A stretch of 64,000 bases of DNA from Emcibacteraceae bacterium (GTDB lineage Bacteria; Pseudomonadota; Alphaproteobacteria; Sphingomonadales; Emcibacteraceae). The notes under the pieces are model-generated. The model was not told the origin of the DNA. It made no database searches and saw only the letters and a list, made by a program, of their open reading frames with translations. How positions within the stretch are numbered: position 1 is the stretch's first letter; each line of letters begins with the position of its first letter. The translations under genes and the position numbers were made by a program. The stretch spans positions 248,001 through 312,000 of the forward strand of contig JAJFIR010000031.1 of NCBI GenBank assembly GCA_021774795.1, given 5' to 3'. Of this stretch, positions 43,069-53,700 are shown piece after piece.

Positions 43069-44115
43069 ATGGGACAATCATCAGTGGCCGAAAAACTCAA
43101 AAGAACCATATTGCTGATCGTCAAATATATTGGCCTGTTTCACGTTGCGAAATTTTTTTACAGAAAAAGAATCCGTATTCTATGCTACCACGGATTTAGC
43201 TTAAGAAACGAAGAACAGTTTGCACCAGGTTTATTCATCAAGCCGGAAATTCTTGATCAAAGAATGAAATTTTTGCGAGATAAAGGATTTAATGTCATTA
43301 CTTTGGACGAAGCCTATGAAGCGGTATCAACCAATAATATTGCTGATAATTCCGTCGTGATCACGATTGATGATGGCTTTTACAGTACATATTTAAAAGC
43401 GTTACCAATATTCAAGAAATATAATCTGCCTGTAACGCTTTATCTGACATCTTATTATTTCGATAAAAAGTGTCCTATTTATCCGCTAACGGTCGATTAT
43501 ATGTTCTGGAATACAAGCAAAAGACAAGTCAATTTGGCAAATCTCGGATATAAAGAACTGGCAAATTATACAAACGTTATTACCCATGCTGACGACACCG
43601 TTATTTATAGCGAGGAGGTATTTGAACTTGGCCTTAAAATGGAAAATAACGAACAAAGAATTGACCTTTTGAGAAAATTAGGTGAAGAGCTCGACCAGGA
43701 TTATGACGACTTAAATGAAAGCCGAATTCTAAATTTAATGAATAAAAAGGAACTAAAGGAATGTGTCGATAGTGGCATGGATATAGAACTTCATACCCAC
43801 CGACATCGTTTTCCAAACGATAGCGTAATTGCTGAGCAGGAGATTATCGACAATAAGCAACTGATTAATCCTTATTTAAAGAAACCAATGAGCCATTTTT
43901 GCTATCCCAGCGGCATTTGGGTAAGTGAGCTATGGCCAGTTCTGGATAAACAGAATATAAAAACCTCAACAACATGCGACAATGGGCTTATCACACCTGA
44001 GACCCCCTACCACGCGTGGAGCCGTTTTCTTGATAGCGCGCGCATTTCGCAATTGAATTTTGAATCCGAACTTTACGGATTTAATGAATTTACACGGAAG
44101 ATACGCGGAAATTAA
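43069..44115 (+). CDS. Polysaccharide deacetylase (NodB-like), second copy
   Basis: This 348-residue enzyme has the signature VVITIDDGFYSTYLKALPIF (Asp-Asp near 102) and ELHTHRHRF near 245, giving the metal-binding Asp-His-His set. The N-terminal CYHGF segment is like that of other xylanase/chitin deacetylase proteins. It may act on cell-wall or exported polysaccharide. It stands alone, divergent from glyQ, outside the island. It has no clear signal peptide, but a hydrophobic helix near residues 12-27 may anchor it. Confidence 0.85.
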   Translation: MGQSSVAEKLKRTILLIVKYIGLFHVAKFFYRKRIRILCYHGFSLRNEEQFAPGLFIKPEILDQRMKFLRDKGFNVITLDEAYEAVSTNNIADNSVVITIDDGFYSTYLKALPIFKKYNLPVTLYLTSYYFDKKCPIYPLTVDYMFWNTSKRQVNLANLGYKELANYTNVITHADDTVIYSEEVFELGLKMENNEQRIDLLRKLGEELDQDYDDLNESRILNLMNKKELKECVDSGMDIELHTHRHRFPNDSVIAEQEIIDNKQLINPYLKKPMSHFCYPSGIWVSELWPVLDKQNIKTSTTCDNGLITPETPYHAWSRFLDSARISQLNFESELYGFNEFTRKIRGN

Positions 44116-44121
44116 AAATGC

Positions 44122-44976
44122 CTATAGTCCAAACCTTCCCCACTCGCTTCTGGTTTCGATGGTTTTAAGAACATCGTCCGCGAGAGTTACTTCAGGACTA
44201 CGCATCCCAAGCATGCCTTTTAAGAAGCTTTTTTCTTCGCGTATCCGCTTAAATTTAACGTCATCACCAAGCTTCTCTTTCATAGTAGAGCGCATGTCTC
44301 CGACACCATCTATTAGTCCCAATTTTACGGATTCTTCACCGTTCCAGACCTGACCAGAGAAAATTGTCTTTTGAACTCCTGTTAATTTATCGCCGCGCGC
44401 TTCTTTAACGAAAGCTTTGAAAAAATCATGAACCTCCTTTAGAAGGTTTTTCATCATTTTTACATCTTTTTCAACTTCCGGCTTAAATGGATCCATCAGT
44501 GATTTACTTTCGCCTGCTGTATAAACCCGCCGTTCAATACCCAACTTTTCGATAGCAGCAGGATAGCCAAATCCGGCGTTAATAACGCCAACGCTTCCTA
44601 CTATAGAGGCCTTATGAGCAAAAATCTCTTCTCCCGCGAGAGCAAGCATATAACCACCAGACGCGGCGACATCTTCCGCAAACGCATACACCGGAATTTC
44701 TTTTTCTTTCGAAAGTTCACGAATGCGCATCACGATTAATTCTGATTGCACCGGTGACCCACCAGGAGAATTAATAGCAAGTGCCACAGCCTTTACGTTA
44801 TAAATATCAAAGGCGGAAGTAATTTTCTCTTCCAAATTCGCGAGATTAATAGCGTTACTAAAACGACCGGATGTCCCGATTACACCTTCAAGAGGTAATA
44901 CAGCCACAACCGGCGCAGGATTGGCAAAAGCATCAATTGGTAGTTTAGAGATTAAATTTCTCAGAATTTTCTTCAT
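44122..44976 (-). CDS. S49-family signal peptide peptidase-like protease (SohB/SppA)
   Basis: The 284-residue S49 peptidase has the short SohB-like layout. The nucleophile is Ser106 in DVAASGGYMLALAG, and the general base is Lys158 in GESKSLMDPF. The first 30 residues form a membrane-near segment. Such enzymes cut membrane-bound peptides. The gene follows the trmN6-like gene by 12 bp. Confidence 0.9.
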   Translation of the reverse strand: MKKILRNLISKLPIDAFANPAPVVAVLPLEGVIGTSGRFSNAINLANLEEKITSAFDIYNVKAVALAINSPGGSPVQSELIVMRIRELSKEKEIPVYAFAEDVAASGGYMLALAGEEIFAHKASIVGSVGVINAGFGYPAAIEKLGIERRVYTAGESKSLMDPFKPEVEKDVKMMKNLLKEVHDFFKAFVKEARGDKLTGVQKTIFSGQVWNGEESVKLGLIDGVGDMRSTMKEKLGDDVKFKRIREEKSFLKGMLGMRSPEVTLADDVLKTIETRSEWGRFGL

Positions 44977-44988
44977 GAATTTTCTTCT

Positions 44989-45750
44989 TTATTTTGAAAT
45001 GTCTAATTCTTTAGCATGCCGTAATATATCTTCAGCAGCAGCAGTGTATTTTCCATCAGATTTATGCACGATGAGACCAGATTTCAAGGTTAAATGACCA
45101 TTTCCATCTTTTTGTGCCCGAATTATCACTCTTTTTGCATCATTTTCAACTTTTGAATAGAATGGATAAACAATTACTGAACCTGTTTTGATATTTAATG
45201 CTGTCAGTATATCATCCATACGATCAGCTTTATGAATTACCGTTAGATACCCTTTCGGACGCACCATCCTAACGCACCGTTCTATCCAGACTTTCAAATC
45301 CGTCAATTCTTCACCAAATGCAACACTTTTTGATTTATGAGATGATTTAGAAATTTTGCCCTTTTCATAATAGGGCGGATTGCTAACCACATGATGGTAG
45401 TAATTTGCCGGGCATTCTTGAACATCACCGAATATATCGCCTTCGAAATATTCGGTAAACTGATCATAACCATTACTAATCGCATTTTCGCGCGCTAACG
45501 TGATGAGTTCGGGTTGGATTTCAATACCATGCAATATGTTATTGGTGGCTTCTTCACCCATTCTGGCCGCCAAGCAAGATAGTATTCCACCGGTTCCTGC
45601 CCCCATATCCAATATCCGTTGATTGCGCCTCAAAGATATGGCAGCAGCAAGGAATACACTGTCACTGGTTACGCGGTACCCTTTTTTGGGTTGTTTTAAA
45701 GTCAAGCGCCCGGCCAGAAATTCATCCATAGAGTGAACCATGCCGGTCAT
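44989..45750 (-). CDS. tRNA1(Val) A37 N6-methyltransferase-like protein (TrmN6)
   Basis: The 253-residue methyltransferase has motif I LDMGAGTGG (47-55), NPPYYEKG (124-131) and the family-typical start with QPKKGYRVTSDSVFLAA. NPPY proteins of this class methylate adenine N6 in tRNA. It overlaps the upstream DUF2007 gene by 4 bp, the usual alphaproteobacterial pairing. Exact tRNA specificity is inferred. Confidence 0.88.
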   Translation of the reverse strand: MTGMVHSMDEFLAGRLTLKQPKKGYRVTSDSVFLAAAISLRRNQRILDMGAGTGGILSCLAARMGEEATNNILHGIEIQPELITLARENAISNGYDQFTEYFEGDIFGDVQECPANYYHHVVSNPPYYEKGKISKSSHKSKSVAFGEELTDLKVWIERCVRMVRPKGYLTVIHKADRMDDILTALNIKTGSVIVYPFYSKVENDAKRVIIRAQKDGNGHLTLKSGLIVHKSDGKYTAAAEDILRHAKELDISK

Positions 45751-45974
45751 AATTCTATATCTACATCGTTCGCGATACTGCTCTCGCGAATCAGTCTTAC
45801 TGCTTTTGTGTGTTTATTTTGCTCAACCATTACTCTGCTCTGAATGGCACCTATCCCCCCGCCCCAAAGACTTGCATGTGCCCCAAGCACAACAAATTCA
45901 ATATCTTCGCTGCCAAGAAGCGCAGAAACCCTTGAGATTATGACCGGGTTGTCGCTGAACAATAGGTCTTTCAC
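45747..45974 (-). CDS. DUF2007 protein
   Basis: I choose GTG at 45974, because AAGGA lies about 10 bases upstream and the DUF2007 family begins at this point (VKDLLFSDNPVIISRVSALL). A TTG 48 bp earlier would add residues without family support. About 75 residues. The family is small and of unknown function, often called putative signal transducing. It overlaps the methyltransferase gene. Confidence 0.85.
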   Translation of the reverse strand: MKDLLFSDNPVIISRVSALLGSEDIEFVVLGAHASLWGGGIGAIQSRVMVEQNKHTKAVRLIRESSIANDVDIEL

Positions 45975-46057
45975 AATAAATTGATCCTTTTTTGTATGGT
46001 TTATTGTTTGTCTTCTTGCCAATATGGGTAGAGATGACTATTTTGCGATAATGATTT

Positions 46058-47119
46058 ATGTACCCAAACATAACAAACCACAATAGGAAAAGAAAAGTGG
46101 GCCTTGTAATAAATTTTGAAGACGAAAAGAAAGACAAAGGGGCGACTGCACTTGCAACACTCCTTGATCTTGTTAATGACGATTTGGAAAAGGTAAATCA
46201 AACGATAATTCTCAAGATGCAAAGCCCCGTTGCTTTAATACCGCAGCTCGCGGGACATCTTATCGCGTCTGGTGGAAAAAGACTGCGTCCTATGCTCACT
46301 TTAGCCGCCAGCCGTTTATGCGGTTATGAAGGTGATCGCCACATTCACCTGGCAACTTGCGTTGAATTTATACATTCCGCTACTCTTCTACATGATGATG
46401 TTGTGGATAAAAGTGATCTTCGCCGCGGTGAAGACACCGCCAACGCTATATGGGGCAATAAAGCAAGTGTGCTTGTTGGTGATTTTTTATTCAGCCGTTC
46501 GTTCGAACTAATGGTCGAAGACGGTTCATTGGAAGTGTTACGCATTTTATCCAGCGCATCATCCGTTATTGCAGAGGGCGAAGTATTACAGCTGGTGACG
46601 GCAAATGATACTGATACAACTGAACACGCCTATATGGAAGTTATATGCGCTAAAACAGCGGCTCTTTTCGCCGCCGCTTGTGAAATAGGCGGTGTTATTG
46701 CTGAACGCCCTGCATCCGAATGTGAAGCACTCATGAGTTACGGCAAAAACCTGGGTATTATTTTTCAGCTAATTGATGATGTACTTGATTATTCGGCAGA
46801 GCAAAAAACACTTGGTAAATCAGTTGGTGATGATTTCCAGGAAGGTAAAATTACATTACCAATTGTTTTGGCATTTAGACGCGGAACCGATGAAGAACGG
46901 GTTTTTTGGAAACGTACAATGGAAGACCTTGATCAACATGAAGGCGACCTTGAGCATGCCATTGAATTGATGAAACGTCATAGCGCACTCAGCGACACCA
47001 CACAACGGGCGCGGCACTATGGTGCTATCGCTTGCGATGCATTGGCTATCTTTCCTGATAACGACTTTCGTAAGGCACTTACGGGGATCGTCGATTTCTG
47101 CATTAACAGAGCATACTAA
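46058..47119 (+). CDS. ispB: Polyprenyl diphosphate synthase (octaprenyl-type)
   Basis: The 353-residue trans-prenyltransferase has both aspartate-rich motifs: DDVVD at 113-117 (within LLHDDVVDKSDLRRG) and DDVLD at 240-244. SGGKRLRPML precedes the first. It extends isoprenoid chains to make the ubiquinone side chain. ATG at 46058 gives an N-terminal extension of about 25 residues. GTG at 46097 has a better AGGA site and is possible. The MBL-fold gene follows 2 bp later. Confidence 0.92.
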   Translation: MYPNITNHNRKRKVGLVINFEDEKKDKGATALATLLDLVNDDLEKVNQTIILKMQSPVALIPQLAGHLIASGGKRLRPMLTLAASRLCGYEGDRHIHLATCVEFIHSATLLHDDVVDKSDLRRGEDTANAIWGNKASVLVGDFLFSRSFELMVEDGSLEVLRILSSASSVIAEGEVLQLVTANDTDTTEHAYMEVICAKTAALFAAACEIGGVIAERPASECEALMSYGKNLGIIFQLIDDVLDYSAEQKTLGKSVGDDFQEGKITLPIVLAFRRGTDEERVFWKRTMEDLDQHEGDLEHAIELMKRHSALSDTTQRARHYGAIACDALAIFPDNDFRKALTGIVDFCINRAY

Positions 47120-47121
47120 CG

Positions 47122-48018
47122 TTGAGAGATTTTTCACCTCCATATGGTGAAATAGAAATTATGTCGCCTTGCGTACGAAGGATAACCGCACCAAACCCAG
47201 CTCCTTATACATTTAAAGGTACCGGAACTTATATAGTTGGTCACGACCATGTTGCAGTAATTGATCCCGGACCAAATATTAAATCACATATTAATGCCAT
47301 TCTGGATGCTCTTGCCAGCGAAACGATAACTCATATTTTAATTACCCATAACCATAAAGATCATTCCCCTGCGGCTAAACCATTAGCATTGGCCACAAAT
47401 GCAAAAATATATGCATATGATGTGGGCGAACAAAAATATTCAAGTGATGATATTGAAGAAGGGCTGGATAGAGACTTCAAGCCAGATGTTATCTTAAATG
47501 ATGGCGAAATTATCGAGGGATCAAATTGGACAATGAAAGTTATTCACACGCCCGGGCATCTCTCAAATCATGTTTGCTATGCACTAAACGAAGAAAAAGC
47601 ATTATTTACCGGTGATCATATTATGGGGTGGTCGACGACCATCGTTTCACCGCCTGACGGAAATATGGAAGATTATCTGAATAGTTTGGAAAAACTAACC
47701 ACGCGCGATGATGAAATATATTATCCCACGCACGGCTGGCCAATTGATAAACCTCAGCAATTCGTACGCCATCTAATTGATCACCGGCTTTCGAGAGAGC
47801 AGCATATAATATCGGCAATAAATTCCGGTGCTCAGAATGTTAACCAAATGGTCAGATATATTTACACTAACATCACTGAAAATCTACATATAGCCGCGTC
47901 AAGATCAGTATATGCGCACCTTATTAGGATGGTAAATAACGGACATGTTTGCTGTGACGAAACACCCAAAGAAACATCAAAATATTATATAGGGGTACAA
48001 AAGAGGCCCGCGCTCTAA
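47122..48018 (+). CDS. MBL-fold metallo-hydrolase (LACTB2-like)
   Basis: The 298-residue metallo-beta-lactamase-fold protein has the metal motif H-N-H-K-D-H (76-81) in ILITHNHKDHSPAA, GDHIMGWSTT near 160 and HGWP near 205. A winged-helix-like C-terminal part follows, as in LACTB2 RNases/thiolesterases. The first residues RDFSPPYGEIE are family-conserved, which supports the TTG at 47122. Translation is coupled to the prenyl synthase gene. The substrate is unknown. Confidence 0.85.
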   Translation: MRDFSPPYGEIEIMSPCVRRITAPNPAPYTFKGTGTYIVGHDHVAVIDPGPNIKSHINAILDALASETITHILITHNHKDHSPAAKPLALATNAKIYAYDVGEQKYSSDDIEEGLDRDFKPDVILNDGEIIEGSNWTMKVIHTPGHLSNHVCYALNEEKALFTGDHIMGWSTTIVSPPDGNMEDYLNSLEKLTTRDDEIYYPTHGWPIDKPQQFVRHLIDHRLSREQHIISAINSGAQNVNQMVRYIYTNITENLHIAASRSVYAHLIRMVNNGHVCCDETPKETSKYYIGVQKRPAL

Positions 48019-48051
48019 GGAGTACAGACCTTAATTTGCAATCAACCGTTT

Positions 48052-48555
48052 TTAGTGAAGCTTGGCGTCCAACTTTTCAGTGCTAGTATTAATCAACGCC
48101 TCGTGGTCAGCGTCTCTTAAATTAGCTTCAATAAGGTCGCGAGCAGCAGTTGTCGCAACAGTAATAGTCAAAGATTTAATTTCTTTTAATGCTGTTGCCT
48201 CCGCTTGGGTAATTTTTTGTTCCGCAATTTCACTGCGTCTGGCAGCCATTTCTTTGATATTTGCTTTGCTTTCAGAAATCATATTTTTGACTTCTGCCTC
48301 AGCATTTTTCATAAGTTCCGCCGCTTGCTTTTCAGCAGCATGTTGGTCTCTTTCGTATTTTGCAAGAAGTGCTACCGCTTCTTCACGAAGTTTTCGCGCA
48401 TTCTCCAACTGATCTTCGATCTCTTGTGAACGATCATCCAACATTTTAGCAAAAATAGCCGGGATTTTCTTCCATATGATCAATAAGAAGAAAAGCGTTA
48501 CTGCAAGCGAAACCCATGTGGCAGGGTCAGCAAAAAAGGATACATGTTCTTCCAT
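48052..48555 (-). CDS. atpF: ATP synthase F0 subunit b
   Basis: The 167-residue subunit has one N-terminal membrane helix (residues 10-28) followed by a long charged coiled coil (MLDDRSQEIEDQLENARKLR and onward). It forms the peripheral stalk with the b' subunit encoded immediately upstream, sharing one base at the junction. F0 is complete here. The F1 genes are not in the window, as in other alphaproteobacteria. Confidence 0.92.
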   Translation of the reverse strand: MEEHVSFFADPATWVSLAVTLFFLLIIWKKIPAIFAKMLDDRSQEIEDQLENARKLREEAVALLAKYERDQHAAEKQAAELMKNAEAEVKNMISESKANIKEMAARRSEIAEQKITQAEATALKEIKSLTITVATTAARDLIEANLRDADHEALINTSTEKLDAKLH

Positions 48556-49058
48556 CAGCTTTTCCCCTTACCGATAGTTTCAGTTTTCTTGGCAATCGCT
48601 TTCGAAACATCTTTTTTATCAAGTTTAAGACCGGCTATATGTGAAACGATATCACAACAGACTTCTGTCGCCACAGTGCGAACATCACCAAGAGCCTTTT
48701 CTTTCGCCGCATCAATCCTGCTCTGCGCTTCATCAGCCTTGGCGTTAAGTCCATCTGATAATTTTTGATACTCAGCGTCAGCATATGCCTTTAGCTCTTC
48801 CCGTTTATTTAAAACAACAACTGCCGCGTTATGGCGCGCTTCTTCCTGGGATTTTTCATATGCCAATCGAGCCGCTTCTGCTTTGGCTTGCAAAGCTTCC
48901 GCTTCGCCTAAGTCATAGGCAATTTTGTCCTGACGTTTTTTTAGAACATCTGAAATTTTTGGTGCCGCGCTATAGGTTATAAAGAAATAAAGTACACCGA
49001 ATATTACGAATAACCAAAATATCTGAGGCATAAATACCGCTGGGTCTAATTGTGGCAT
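48555..49058 (-). CDS. ATP synthase F0 subunit b'
   Basis: This 167-residue b-like chain is recognised by the early PQIFWLFVIFGVLYFFITY helix and the KISDVLKKRQDKIAYDL coiled coil. The presence of both b and b' is typical of alphaproteobacteria and cyanobacteria. A perfect AAGGAGG ribosome site precedes the start. A hairpin lies just upstream of that site. Confidence 0.92.
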   Translation of the reverse strand: MPQLDPAVFMPQIFWLFVIFGVLYFFITYSAAPKISDVLKKRQDKIAYDLGEAEALQAKAEAARLAYEKSQEEARHNAAVVVLNKREELKAYADAEYQKLSDGLNAKADEAQSRIDAAKEKALGDVRTVATEVCCDIVSHIAGLKLDKKDVSKAIAKKTETIGKGKS

Positions 49059-49069
49059 GGTTTCCTCCT

Positions 49070-49088
49070 TGATCCGATTATGGGATCA
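49070..49088 (-). promoter_or_regulatory. Hairpin before the atpF' ribosome site
   Basis: On the minus strand TGATCC and GGATCA form a six-base-pair stem with a seven-base loop, directly before AAGGAGG. Placed between atpE and atpF', it may protect the atpE message or tune b' translation. No T-tract follows, so it is not a terminator. Confidence 0.4.
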
Positions 49089-49114
49089 GGCCTGTGTTTA
49101 ATAATTTAAGCTTA

Positions 49115-49372
49115 TTATACGAACAGGATAATGAAGGCGATAACCAAACCAAATAGGCCTGTTGCTTCTGCGAGTGCGAAACCAAGCATGGCTTGTCCAA
49201 AAACCGGACCGGCTGCTGAAGGATTGCGAATAGCGGCAGAAACATAATTACCAAAAATAACACCGATACCAACACCGGCACCGATAAGTGCAGTACATGC
49301 AAGGCCAGCACCGATATAACGAGCAGCTTGAATATCAGCATTTGCTGCGAGAGTTGCGATTTCCATTTCCAT
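49115..49372 (-). CDS. atpE: ATP synthase F0 subunit c
   Basis: The 85-residue hairpin proteolipid has two membrane helices joined by a polar loop (AIRNPSAAG). The ion-binding acid is Glu69 in the second helix, GFALAEATGLFGL. The Gly/Ala-rich first helix is typical of the ring subunit. Ring size cannot be judged here. It is encoded between subunits a and b'. Confidence 0.95.
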   Translation of the reverse strand: MEMEIATLAANADIQAARYIGAGLACTALIGAGVGIGVIFGNYVSAAIRNPSAAGPVFGQAMLGFALAEATGLFGLVIAFIILFV

Positions 49373-49432
49373 TTTATTTTTCCTTTAATTATAGAAAGTT
49401 CAATTTAATTAATATTATTATCCCTCCTATGC

Positions 49433-50182
49433 CTAATGCATATGAAGAGCATCGTTCAAATAAAGACAAGTTAATATTGCAAACACATATGCTTGCAAAC
49501 ATGCGACAAGCAATTCAAGCCCCGTTAACGCCACAATGAACGCAAACGGCAACACCGAACCAGCCGCTAAAACACCACCCAAAGCACCAAGACTTACAAC
49601 AAAACCACCGAACACCTGAAGCATTGTATGTCCCGCAACCATATTGGCAAACAGACGTACAGAAAGACTAATGGGGCGTGACAAGTAAGATATGATTTCA
49701 ATCGGGACAAGAATAAGCATTAAATACCAGGGGGCACCGTGCGGCACAAAGAAACCCAAAAATTTAAATCCGTGAGTAGCAAAGCCAATTAGCGTAACGC
49801 CAATAAAGACAAAAAATGCCATGGCAAATGTAACGGCAATATGGCTGGTAAAAGTGAATGGATGCAGCCAAGGCACCATACCAATTAAATTCGCGGCTAA
49901 AATAAACATAAATAATGTAAATATAAACGGAAAATATTTACGGCCGTCTACCCCCGCAGTATCACCAACCATTTTAGCAATAAATTCGTAGCACATTTCT
50001 ACGCCCGACTGCCATCGTCCTGGTACAAGAGCTTTCTTACGCATGCCACCAATCATAAAAATCATGATTACAACGAGCGTTGCTAACATAGCCCCTGCTG
50101 AATTTGTAAATGAAATATCGTATCCTGCCACTTGTAAAGGAACAGTATTCGTGATTATAAACTGGTCGAGCGGGCCTGCCAC
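49433..50182 (-). CDS. atpB: ATP synthase F0 subunit a
   Basis: The 249-residue membrane protein has the essential arginine in ISLSVRLFANMVAGH near residue 170 and the TGLELLVACLQAYVFAILTC segment near the end. Family length and both signature helices are intact. It forms the proton path against the c ring. It follows the small atpI-like gene by 20 bp. Confidence 0.96.
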   Translation of the reverse strand: MAGPLDQFIITNTVPLQVAGYDISFTNSAGAMLATLVVIMIFMIGGMRKKALVPGRWQSGVEMCYEFIAKMVGDTAGVDGRKYFPFIFTLFMFILAANLIGMVPWLHPFTFTSHIAVTFAMAFFVFIGVTLIGFATHGFKFLGFFVPHGAPWYLMLILVPIEIISYLSRPISLSVRLFANMVAGHTMLQVFGGFVVSLGALGGVLAAGSVLPFAFIVALTGLELLVACLQAYVFAILTCLYLNDALHMH

Positions 50183-50201
50183 TGTATTTTCCCTCTATTG
50201 T

Positions 50202-50555
50202 TTATTCATCATCTTCATCATGCGTACTTTCAGGCATCAATTGCTTTGCAGCACGCATAACATTCATAATTCCTGCTGCGGCACCGATGATGATAAATAC
50301 GATCATCAGCCACGGCTTCGTATTAAAAAGCTGGTCTAAATACCAACCCGCGAATACACCAATCAACAATCCCGCTATTAATTCGGCCACAAGTCGTGTG
50401 GCAATACCGTATGTTGTTGCTTCGTTTAACCCGCCTTTAGAAGTTTCAGGCTCATTTGCCTTACGGGCCGCACTCACTCGGGTGCCTAAATCGTCCAAAT
50501 TTGCTTTCATCTCATCTGACTTATTTTTATCGTCAGTCAAGCTAAGCTCCTTCAT
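50202..50555 (-). CDS. atpI: AtpI/AtpZ-like protein
   Basis: The small membrane protein has two helices (LVAELIAGLLIGVFAGWYLD and WLMIVFIIIGAAAGIMNVM) after a charged N-terminal part, typical of the AtpI/AtpZ family that helps c-ring assembly. I choose ATG 50553-50555. A TTG 21 bases earlier is also in frame and has a weak AAGG site. It is the first gene of the F0 operon. The 190 bp upstream hold its promoter. Confidence 0.85.
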   Translation of the reverse strand: MKELSLTDDKNKSDEMKANLDDLGTRVSAARKANEPETSKGGLNEATTYGIATRLVAELIAGLLIGVFAGWYLDQLFNTKPWLMIVFIIIGAAAGIMNVMRAAKQLMPESTHDEDDE

Positions 50556-50746
50556 TAGATCGGATCGATAAACCAAAAAAGAATACCTTACACCACACCC
50601 TTAAAATTGAGTGCAACATAGTTTCAGACGCGTAAGCTGTCAAGCACCAAAAAACTCTCATTCTCAACCTATTTTTATATCGTTAAGTTATTGAAATTAA
50701 ATAATTTATATTAACAGATATTTTAATGTATTCTTATGATAAAATA

Positions 50747-53700
50747 TTAAACGTTTTCAAACTGAGAATCTTGTATCCGGTCACGGATTTTTTCGGCACT
50801 TTCCAAATCAACAGAAACCAGTTGGGACACCCCTCTTTCTGCCATAGTTACGCCGAATAAACGGTTCATACGGCTCATGCTGATAGCGTTATGTGTAACA
50901 ATTAGAAAACGCGTCGAAGTATTTTTATTCATTTCATCCAAAAGATCACAAAACCGTTCGACGTTCGCATCATCAAGCGATGCATCAACTTCGTCAAGCA
51001 CGCAGATGGGAGAAGGATTGGTCATAAATACGGCAAATATTAAAGAAAGCGCGGTAAGGGCTTGCTCACCGCCACTAAGCAAGCCTAAATTCTGCATTTT
51101 TTTGCCTGGTGGACTAGCCATAATTTCAAGTCCGGCGTCAAGCGGATCATCTGATTCAGTAAGTTCAAGATAAGCGTCTCCGCCACCAAACAATGTCGTG
51201 AACAAGCTTTTAAAGTGATCATTAACTTCATCAAATGCTTTAAGCATTCTTGCCCGACCTTCGCGATTTAGACCAGATATCGCTCTATTCAATCTTGTTA
51301 TCGCTTCTTCAAGCTCTTCGCGTTCTTTTACCGAAGAAGACAATTGGTCCGCAATTTCTTCGAGTTCCGTTTCCGCCCTCAAATTAACAGCGCCTAGCCT
51401 TTCTCGTTCAATTTTAAGTCTCTCCAGCTTATGATGCGCCATCTCTTCATCGGGTAATTCCTGATCATCTTTAAGTTCAGTCATCGCATAAAGTTGAGTT
51501 GGTTCGCAGTCAAATTCCTCTTGAATACGTCGGTTTAGGTTTTCTTTTTGCTCATTAAATTGTTCAAGATTAGTTTCCAGACGAACTTTTTGTTCTCGTG
51601 CTTCACTAACCCTTGTTTGAACTTCCTGCATTTCCCGATCTTTTCGAGCAAGCCCTTCTTCTGCTTCGGATAGTTTTATTGCTGCGGCCTTACGCTGCGA
51701 ACCCGCTTCATCAATCATAATATTTAATTTGCGACGTTCTAAAACAATCTCTCCAGGTCTGTTTTCAAGTGTCGTTAGCTCTTTATTTGTTTCGTCTTTT
51801 CGAATGGAAAGATTTTCCAAATGGGATTTTACATTTCTGATACGCACTTTCCAGTTATCATACTCTGACTTTATTTGCTCGAGACGATTTAGCCGCATCT
51901 CGCTTTGGTTATAATGACTATCGTGTGTTATCCGCGCCTCAGAGAATTCTTGTCTTTTTACTTCGACAATTTCACGGTTTTTACTTATATCCGTTTCTAG
52001 ATCGACAGTTCCCGGGAGTTTTTCAAGATTTTCCATAGCTGCTTTGTAACGAACATTTTGATCCGCAATATCCTGAACTATATGCGCCTGACGATCTTTA
52101 AGCGCACTTTCTTCCGATTGGTGGCGCGCCGCAAGTTTCTCGGCCTCCGTAAGTTCTCTACGCGCTTCAATCGCATCTTCGTCTGCTTTACGCCATTCAT
52201 CACGGGCCGCGTGGCTCTTAATTTTAACTGCTGCTAAATCTTCCTGAATTTTTGCATGTACATCACGTGTTTTTTTAACATCATTTTCTTTATCAGAAAA
52301 ATCACCAATTAACTTCTCCAATCTGTTTTTCTGAGCCAAACGAATGGCCGCTCCTGACGGGGCATCTGGCGATATGCATAAACCGTCCCAACGCCACACA
52401 CCGCCCGCCATAGTGGTTAATCGCTGCCCGGGCTTAAGGTTTTCTAACAATTCAAGCGCATCTTTTTCCGAACTCACAACACCAATTTGGCTCAAACGGC
52501 GTTTTAACAAAGACGGCGCTTTTACAAACTTTTCAAGGGATTCTATACCTTTTGGAAAAACATTCTTACCCGTAAGAGGCGGAAGGTCGCGCCAATGCAC
52601 CGCATCCGTCTTATTATCGCTAGCATCCAAATCACTGTCCAGGGCGGCTCCCAGTGCGGTTTCATATCCTTTAGTGACCGATAATTTTTCAAGAAGTGGC
52701 ACTCCTGTATCATCAAAATCAGTACTTAATACTTCTTCAAGTGCCTCTTTTTCTGCCTTAAGACGAGCGAGCTTACCCTCACAGGCTTGCAAATTGTTAC
52801 GCGCTTCTTGTTCGATTTGCTGGATAGATTGACGCTCATCTTCAGCTTCATTGAACTCCAGACGCATTTTTGTAATCTGCTGCTCGGCTGCTTTTAATTT
52901 TTTTTCTGCTCCCGTCAAAGACTGTGTGAACAAATTATTATTTTCAAGCTTTGAGAGCCGCTCTTCAATAGTAATTTTTTGGTCTTCTAAGCTCTGAATT
53001 TGCTCAGTGCGTTCTTCGATCTCGCGGCTATAATTCAAACGGTCAGCATTACGTCCAGCCTGTTGCCCCATCAATTCCTCAAGAACTAGTTCTGCTGATA
53101 ACGTTTCGGCTTGCCTTAATTCAAGAATCTCAGCTAATTGTTCAATATTTCCAGATGTATTTGCTATTTCATCTTCAATCAGCTTCTTTTCAATTTCCAA
53201 TCGTTCGCTTGTTGCTGATGAATCTTTGACAACTTCATTCTCACGTATTTCATCCTGGGATATTTGTTCAAGAAGTGTTTGTAATTTATTTTGAGTCTCA
53301 ACCAATCTTTGCTCTTCGCCGTCAAGACCATCCCGGTCCACTGTAATTCTATGAAGTTTGGCCGACTGCTCTGCTTCAGTTTGGCGTAAGTCCGGTAATT
53401 TCGCCGCTAAAATTGCTTGTTCTTTGCTAAGTTTCGCAAGTTCCGTTGTTACTTTCGCTACAATTAACGCAACTGCTGTTTCGGACTGCGAAGTATCACT
53501 TATGTTTTGCTGAATATTTTTCCACTCAATATATAGGAGTAAGGATTGTAGTTTGCGTATCTCAGCGGCAACATTTTTATAGCGGGTAGCTTGGCGAGCC
53601 TGTGATTTGAGGTTACGAATCTGATCTTGAAGTCCAATTTCAACATCACCAAGTCGCGTAAGATTTTTATTGGCACTCCTAAGCTTACTTTCCGCTTCCT

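Noticed and set aside
43634-43816. Minus-strand ORF inside the second polysaccharide deacetylase
   Set aside because: It is a shadow of a gene with clear family motifs on the plus strand.
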